Assembly: GCA_030054015.1 (NCBI GenBank)
Contig: JASGCR010000054.1
Location: forward strand, 1 to 10,235
DNA: 10,235 bases
Reading direction: 5' to 3'
Source: Candidatus Symbiobacter sp.
GTDB lineage: Bacteria; Pseudomonadota; Alphaproteobacteria; Elsterales; Elsteraceae
The translations under genes and the position numbers were made by a program. Positions 6,177 through 10,235 of this stretch are shown here, piece by piece. Under the pieces are notes generated by a model. The model was given only the letters and a program-made list of their open reading frames with translations. It was not told the origin of the DNA and ran no database searches. Position 1 is the first letter of the stretch, and each line of letters starts with the position of its first letter.

Positions 6177-6453
6177 AGAGCATGTGCGAAAATTATTAAA
6201 AGTTGAAAAAGTGCGTCTTCACCCGCCGCTTGCGTTAGCAAGCGAGAAGGGAATCCAGACATGACGCGCGTCTGCGCGTCAAAAATCAAACTTTTTGCTC
6301 GAAATAGACATTTCGAGCAAGCTGGATACCCCGCACCGTCCGCCTTACGGCGGCGGCGGGAGCCTGTCCCCCGCCAATGTCGTAAGACATTGGTCGGGGG
6401 ATCAGACGCAACTTAAAATTAGTAATATGACTCCTAATTTTGAATCAGGCTCT
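6177..6453. mobile_element. Non-autonomous palindrome-rich element (MITE-like), 277 bp
   Basis: The ends are imperfect inverted repeats: AGAGCATG...AAAATTA at 6177-6195 and the complement of AGAGCCTG...AAAATTA at 6435-6453, matching at 14 of 19 positions. TA lies directly outside both ends (6175-6176 and 6454-6455), as expected for TA-targeting transposition of the IS630/mariner type. Inside are five hairpins: 6227-6244 (7-bp stem), 6262-6281 (8-bp), 6295-6320 (11-bp), 6340-6353 (5-bp) and 6366-6400 (14-bp with a bulge). Inner ends GCGTC (6214-6218) and GACGC (6405-6409) mark a nested REP pair. There is no open frame for a transposase, so mobility would need one supplied elsewhere. The mobile assignment is inferred. 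Confidence 0.55.
6362..6400 (+). repeat. 39-bp hairpin module, copy 2
   Basis: Exact reverse complement of 2285-2323. The stem-loop is CCCCCG-CCAATGTC, loop GTAA, GACATTGG-T-CGGGGG. Followed by only a short ATCAG, it lacks a T tract, so it is not a typical intrinsic terminator. Confidence 0.8.
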
Positions 6454-6455
6454 TA

Positions 6456-6691
6456 CTTGTCAATAATCAACTTTGGTTTTTTTACAATGTATTAAAAATC
6501 CACTGAAAATGTAGTCTCAATCCGTTGAGAATATGTTGTAAACAGATTTTGTTCTATAAGGATCAATTTTGTGGTACAATCAATCCAGGTACTGAATGGA
6601 ATCATAGGTTTAGGGGGTTAAATTTTGACCGCATACTAAATCTAGTGACTTGTCCTTGCTTTCAGTTAGCGACGACGTGAAAGGAAATGCG
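6456..6691 (+). other. AT-rich leader before the two-gene cassette
   Basis: About 236 bp without a convincing gene. It contains a short dyad, TCTCAA-tccg-TTGAGA (6515-6530), that could be an operator, and a weak promoter candidate TTCTAT (6552-6557), 17 nt, TACAAT (6575-6580). A strong Shine-Dalgarno, AAGGA at 6681-6685, sits 6 nt before the ATG at 6692. Base composition matches the genes downstream rather than pmbA, so the left edge of the acquired DNA probably lies at or before the repeat element. Confidence 0.3.
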
Positions 6692-6883
6692 ATGACTAAA
6701 AACCAGGCAGAGTCAATGGCGGGGAAGGTCGAAAACGTCAGCTTGATCGATCTCGATGATGAGAGTGGAATCCATTTTTCGCCGAATCATGGCATGAAGC
6801 CTTTGACCAAAGAGGATGCTCACGAATTGGCAAAAAGATTTGCCCAGGATTTTCGTAAAGATTTGAACGACTTATGGAATTAA
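6692..6883 (+). CDS. Small acidic protein of unknown function (63 aa)
   Basis: The ATG at 6692 is preferred over an in-frame TTG at 6650 because AAGGA lies 6 nt upstream and the extra N-terminal residues have no support. The protein is soluble and charged. An N-terminal half (MTKNQAESMAGKVENVSL, then LDDESGIHFSPNHGMKPL) precedes a predicted amphipathic helix, TKEDAHELAKRFAQDFRKDL (39-58), ending in LWN. No known domain is recognised. It lies 44 bp before, or overlaps by 10 bp, the next gene depending on that start, so the two are likely co-transcribed. Composition is more AT-rich than the flanking housekeeping genes. A small partner or antitoxin-like role is possible but unproven. Confidence 0.6.
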   Translation: MTKNQAESMAGKVENVSLIDLDDESGIHFSPNHGMKPLTKEDAHELAKRFAQDFRKDLNDLWN

Positions 6884-6927
6884 TTCGGTCTGAAAGACAT
6901 GTCGTTTGGCAAAAGGGGATGTTGGGT

Positions 6928-7497
6928 ATGGAGAAAGATGACAATAATAAAACCGCATCCCCTCTTCGTCAATTGCTGAAGAACATTAATTGGGTTGATT
7001 TACTGCATGAGGCGATCAAACTTGCAAGGGAAAGTAATAAATTTCTGTTCATTACAGACGAAAAACTCTTGTCAGAAATAGAATCAAAAACCATCGAGAG
7101 TCTCGATAAAACTTATCCAAATCATGATCCAAGTGCCGTAAAAATTGCGGGACATTTGGCTTATTACATTTATGCCTATGGGTTGGTAAATCTAAAAAAA
7201 GAAGATAACACACCAAACAATGTCCAATCTATAAGGACACATGCTAATTTCTATGTAGCAATTGTCGTTATCATGATGATTTGTCAGCATGAATACGGAA
7301 ATTTAGTTGATAAAAATTCCAAGGTATTTGACCTTTCGCAGGAAGTATTGCACGATTGGAAAAATATGATGATATTTTCTCAGAAAAACATCATCTTTGA
7401 GGAGGATCATCGTGATATTTTTAATCCTCACGCTTTTACTATGATAATCGCCGCGTATCTTGACGGAAAATTTCCTGGGTTATTTCGTAAAACATGA
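6928..7497 (+). CDS. Uncharacterised helical protein (189 aa)
   Basis: The frame opens at an ATG at 6874. The ATG at 6928 is chosen because AAGGGG (6913-6918) sits 9 nt ahead, whereas 6874 has no ribosome site and overlaps the preceding gene. The protein is soluble and mostly helical in appearance: SPLRQLLKNINWVDLLHEAI (11-30), a Glu/Lys-rich segment (45-61), a hydrophobic run FYVAIVVIMMIC (108-119) too short for a confident membrane helix, and a C-terminal AAYLDGKFPGLFRK (175-188). Aromatic and histidine residues are common (AGHLAYYIYAYG, 74-85). No family is recognised. The stop overlaps the msbA start (ATGA), coupling the two. Codon use is AT-rich with many Lys, Asn and Ile, unlike msbA, suggesting transfer. 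Confidence 0.7.
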   Translation: MEKDDNNKTASPLRQLLKNINWVDLLHEAIKLARESNKFLFITDEKLLSEIESKTIESLDKTYPNHDPSAVKIAGHLAYYIYAYGLVNLKKEDNTPNNVQSIRTHANFYVAIVVIMMICQHEYGNLVDKNSKVFDLSQEVLHDWKNMMIFSQKNIIFEEDHRDIFNPHAFTMIIAAYLDGKFPGLFRKT

Positions 7498-9377
7498 TGA
7501 AAATTGCAGATAATTCACCAAATTTAAAACCAAACTATCCGTCGTCACGTTCGGTGAACAACATACGTTCAGTACAACCCCCCCCCCTCTCCCAAGAACC
7601 GATCCATTTGCCGACCACCGCGTTGGTGAAACGCCTGGTGTCGGAATATGTGCGGCCACATGCCGCCCGACTCGCCTTTGCCCTTGTGGCGATGGTGGTG
7701 GTAGCGGCGACGACGGCTGGACTCGCCAAAATGATGGAGCCGTTGCTCAATGACGTGTTCACCCGTCATGATCCTGCGGCCTTAACCAACGTCGCCACGA
7801 TTATTTTTGCGCTGTTCCTGGCCAAGGGTCTCGGCGGCTATGGCGAACAAGTCCTGATGAACGGCATCGGTCAATCGATTGTCGCCGCCTTGCAATCGGC
7901 CATGTTTCGCCGTTTGGTGGTGGCGGATTTGGGGTTTTTGCATAAAAACCCGACCGGCAGTTTGATCGCCCGCATGACCAATGATGTTGGAATGCTGCGC
8001 ACCATTGTGACCAACACGCTGACCGGCCTCGGCAAAGACGTGCTGACGGTGGTTTTATTGGTGGCGGTGATGGTCTGGCAAGATTGGGTGCTGTCACTCA
8101 TTGCCCTGGTGGTGTTCCCCACCGCGATCATGCCGATTGCGCGGCAAGGGCGGCGGATGCGCAAAGTATCAAACCGCACCCAAAACGAAGTCTCACGCCT
8201 GGTGATTTTGCTTGAACAAGTGTTCCAGGGAATGCGCCATGTCAAAGCCTATGGCATGGAATCCTACGAAATCGCCCGCACCGACCAGGTGATTGGGCAA
8301 ATTTTGGGCTTTGTCAAAAAATCCGGCCGCATTCGTGCCATTGCCAGTCCGATCATGGAAATTTTGGGCGGGGTGGCGGTGGTGGCGGTGGTGGCCTATG
8401 GCGGCAGCCAGGTGATCGCGGGTACCCGCACCACCGGTACGTTTTTCTCGTTTCTGACCGCTTTGTTGTTGGCGTATGAGCCGGTCAAACGCCTGGCCAA
8501 TCTGAACGCCAATCTCCAAGAAGGCCTGGCCTCGGCTCAGCGCGTGTTTGCCGTGATCGACTCCGCGCCCAGTATTGTCGATGCGCCGAATGCGGTGCCG
8601 CTGCGCTTGACCAAGGGCGACATCGCGTTCAAAAATGTGAGATTTTCTTATGGTGGCGGGCGCGGCAATGCCTTGGATGGCATTAACCTCACGATTAAAT
8701 CGGGCGAGAAACTGGCCCTGGTCGGCAAATCGGGCGGCGGCAAATCGACTTTGCTCAATCTGATCCCGCGTTTTTACGACCCCGATCACGGCATGATCAC
8801 GATTGATGGGCAGGATATTCGCGGTGTCACCATGGCGTCGTTGCGGCAATCGATTGCGTTGGTGAGCCAAGAAGTCATTTTGTTCGACGACACGGTTGCC
8901 ATGAACATTGCCTATGGCCGCCAGGGCGCAGATTTTGCCGCGATTGAACAAGCGGCCCGCCAAGCCGCCGCCTTTGACTTTATCCATGAATTGCCCCAGG
9001 GGTGGCAGACGCGGGTGGGGGAATTTGGCGTGACCTTATCGGGGGGGCAACGCCAACGCATCGCCATCGCCCGCGCCATCTTGAAAAACGCTCCGATTTT
9101 GTTGTTGGACGAGGCAACATCGGCCCTGGACAGCGACTCTGAACGGTTGGTGCAGGCCGCGCTTGACCAACTCATGCAAAACCGTACCGTGTTGGTGATT
9201 GCGCATCGTTTGTCCACCATTCAAAATGCCGATCAGATTTGCGTGTTGGATGCCGGACACATCATTGAACAAGGCAGCCATGCGCAACTTCTCGGCAAAA
9301 ATCAATTTTACGCGAGGCTTTATGCCAGCTCCCAACAAAACCAACCATCCCAACAAACCCAAGAAACCCAAGCCTGA
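7494..9377 (+). CDS. msbA: MsbA-type lipid A exporter: ABC transporter, fused permease and ATPase
   Basis: This 627-residue half-transporter has an N-terminal membrane domain with six helices at roughly 60-340 and a C-terminal ATPase at roughly 375-610. It shows Walker A GKSGGGKST (411-419), Q-loop Q459, ABC signature LSGGQ (515-519), Walker B ILLLDE (535-540) and switch H571. MsbA flips lipid A-core across the inner membrane as a homodimer; the DUF374 acyltransferase next door supports that role over other exporters. The first 40 residues are low-complexity and not conserved, and include a C10 tract. The ATG at 7494 overlaps the preceding stop. A TTG/GTG start at 7623/7626 would remove that stretch and cannot be excluded. 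A Gln-rich tail (SSQQNQPSQQTQETQA) ends the protein and overlaps the next gene. Confidence 0.85.
   Translation: MMKIADNSPNLKPNYPSSRSVNNIRSVQPPPLSQEPIHLPTTALVKRLVSEYVRPHAARLAFALVAMVVVAATTAGLAKMMEPLLNDVFTRHDPAALTNVATIIFALFLAKGLGGYGEQVLMNGIGQSIVAALQSAMFRRLVVADLGFLHKNPTGSLIARMTNDVGMLRTIVTNTLTGLGKDVLTVVLLVAVMVWQDWVLSLIALVVFPTAIMPIARQGRRMRKVSNRTQNEVSRLVILLEQVFQGMRHVKAYGMESYEIARTDQVIGQILGFVKKSGRIRAIASPIMEILGGVAVVAVVAYGGSQVIAGTRTTGTFFSFLTALLLAYEPVKRLANLNANLQEGLASAQRVFAVIDSAPSIVDAPNAVPLRLTKGDIAFKNVRFSYGGGRGNALDGINLTIKSGEKLALVGKSGGGKSTLLNLIPRFYDPDHGMITIDGQDIRGVTMASLRQSIALVSQEVILFDDTVAMNIAYGRQGADFAAIEQAARQAAAFDFIHELPQGWQTRVGEFGVTLSGGQRQRIAIARAILKNAPILLLDEATSALDSDSERLVQAALDQLMQNRTVLVIAHRLSTIQNADQICVLDAGHIIEQGSHAQLLGKNQFYARLYASSQQNQPSQQTQETQA
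7578..7587 (+). repeat. Poly-C tract (C10) near the msbA start
   Basis: Ten consecutive C residues lie at codons 29-32 of the long msbA frame, followed by TCTCCC. A slip of one or two bases would shift the frame of the ATG-7494 product but leave internal starts at 7623/7626 untouched. Such tracts are known sites of slipped-strand change and of sequencing error. Confidence 0.95.
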
Positions 9378-10083
9378 CCGTGTGACGAAACGTCTGGCCA
9401 AGGCGGTTCTGCAATCCATCCTGTTGGAGAAAATCTTGGCGGCGGTGATTGCGCTGTGGCTGCGTTTTTGCTTTGTCACCTCGCGCTGGGAGTTAAGCGG
9501 CATCGAGGTGATGGAATCCGCCCGTGATGCGGGGAAACCCTTGCTGTTTGCCCTGTGGCATAACCGCATCATCATGATGGTGTTTCTCTGGCGGAGGGTA
9601 CATAAAAAACCGCGTTTGGGGGTGATTATTTCCGGTCACCGCGATGGCTTGTTAATCGCCCGTGCCGTGGCCTGGCTCGGCATTCGTCCGATCAAGGGGT
9701 CGAGCAAACGCGGCGGTTCTGTTGCTTTATTGGAAGTGGTACGCGCGTTGCAACGCGGCGAGTCGATCGCCATTACTCCCGATGGGCCAAAGGGGCCGCC
9801 CTTTGTGGTCAAACCCGGTATCCTGGGCGCGGCCTATCGCGCCGGCGTTCCCATCGTGCCGGTGGCCTATGCCATGAGCCGCCAAATCAGGTTAAAATCC
9901 TGGGATCGCCTGGTTATTCCCCGCCCGTTTAGCCGCGCCATTTTTGTGATTGGCGAACCTTTGCCCGTTACCGCCACCACCGACAGCGCGGGCGGCGAGG
10001 CCCTGCGCCTGGAATTGCAGCGGCGATTGATGGCGGTGACCGAGCGGGCGAATCACGCGGTTGGCAAAAGCGGCGAGAAATAG
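9322..10083 (+). CDS. Lysophospholipid acyltransferase family protein (DUF374)
   Basis: This 253-residue, membrane-associated acyltransferase-like protein belongs to the group encoded beside lipid A/Kdo genes in Alphaproteobacteria. It probably transfers an acyl chain during lipid or lipid A biosynthesis; the exact substrate is not known. Landmarks are a hydrophobic segment at about 32-50, ALWHNRI (77-83), SGHRDGLLIA (104-113), IRPIKGSSKRGG (121-132) and the catalytic-type ITPDGPKGPPFVVKPG (151-166). The ATG at 9322 is chosen because GAGG lies 4 nt upstream; a longer frame from 9199 would overlap msbA by 179 bp and adds unlike residues. The first 20 residues are Lys/Pro/Asn-rich and lie inside msbA (56-bp overlap). 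A GTG at 9382 is an alternative without a ribosome site. Confidence 0.83.
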   Translation: MPAPNKTNHPNKPKKPKPDRVTKRLAKAVLQSILLEKILAAVIALWLRFCFVTSRWELSGIEVMESARDAGKPLLFALWHNRIIMMVFLWRRVHKKPRLGVIISGHRDGLLIARAVAWLGIRPIKGSSKRGGSVALLEVVRALQRGESIAITPDGPKGPPFVVKPGILGAAYRAGVPIVPVAYAMSRQIRLKSWDRLVIPRPFSRAIFVIGEPLPVTATTDSAGGEALRLELQRRLMAVTERANHAVGKSGEK

Positions 10084-10235
10084 CGGGGATTGTTGGAGTT
10101 TTTGTTCTTTAGGGAAGGGCGGATTAAGGCGAAAAAATCTCTGACCCCCCCTTCCTAAGGAAGGTCTGAATAAGTACAAATCTTGCCAAAAGAGCCGCGC
10201 ATTTGCGAGCGGCGCAGCCGCGAAGCAATCCAGAA
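10084..10235. repeat. Intergenic tail with small hairpin and edge-truncated REP-like palindrome
   Basis: After the acyltransferase stop, CCTTCC-taa-GGAAGG (10150-10164) forms a small hairpin without a T tract. Bases 10203-10228 form a second structure: TTGC (10203-10206) pairs with GCAA (10225-10228), and GCGGC (10209-10213) pairs with GCCGC (10217-10221) around GCA. AATCCAG then ends in the window edge. This is the GCGAGCGG...CGCGAAGCAATCCAG type of repeat, a different subfamily from those at 21-150 and 2191-2379 but with the same paired-flank design. No gene starts here. Confidence 0.6.

Noticed and set aside
6366..6400. Intrinsic terminator
   Set aside because: A strong hairpin but followed by GGGGGATCAG rather than a T tract.
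6177..6453. Complete insertion sequence
   Set aside because: Only 277 bp and no transposase frame; called a non-autonomous element instead.
6650..6691. TTG start for the small protein
   Set aside because: The ATG at 6692 has a clear AAGGA 6 nt upstream; the TTG has none.
9199..9321. Upstream extension of the acyltransferase to an ATG at 9199
   Set aside because: It would overlap the conserved msbA ATPase end by 179 bp and lacks a ribosome site; the ATG at 9322 has GAGG upstream.

Overview
The window looks like the chromosome of an alphaproteobacterium, perhaps Rhodospirillales-like. Four things suggest this: an alphaproteobacterial-type heparinase II/III protein, a ubiD-pmbA pair, an MsbA-type exporter followed by a DUF374 lysophospholipid acyltransferase (a lipid A/LPS neighbourhood seen in many Alphaproteobacteria), and REP-like palindromes ending in AATCCAG. 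The species cannot be fixed from the sequence alone.

Layout. Bases 1-348 hold REP-like palindromes and a good sigma-70-type promoter. Bases 349-2067 encode the heparinase II/III protein. Bases 2065-2400 are a dense mosaic of repeats: an end segment, 42-bp tandem units and a pair of inverted REPs around a 39-bp hairpin. A two-helix membrane protein of unknown function lies on the minus strand (2460-3116). Its promoter overlaps that of the divergent ubiD (3175-4803). ubiD overlaps pmbA/tldE (4800-6152) by 4 nt, and just before the junction a 9-bp minisatellite adds a (Ser-His-Pro)n tail to UbiD. A 277-bp palindrome-rich, TA-flanked element follows (6177-6453). Next come two AT-rich genes of unknown function (6692-6883 and 6928-7497), then msbA (7494-9377) and the acyltransferase (9322-10083), with overlapping junctions. 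The window ends inside another REP-like palindrome.

How the genes work together. UbiD acts in ubiquinone biosynthesis, PmbA/TldE is half of the TldD/TldE protease, and the MsbA-type exporter with DUF374 serves the outer-membrane lipid pathway. The AT-rich pair sits where pmbA- and LPS-associated genes lie in relatives. It is now translationally coupled to msbA, so it looks like an acquired cassette spliced into an essential operon. The non-coding DNA is the most unusual part: four sites carry related hairpins whose paired flanks covary, and pieces of them are shared as exact direct or inverted copies up to about 4 kb apart. No transposase, CRISPR array, tRNA or rRNA was seen.
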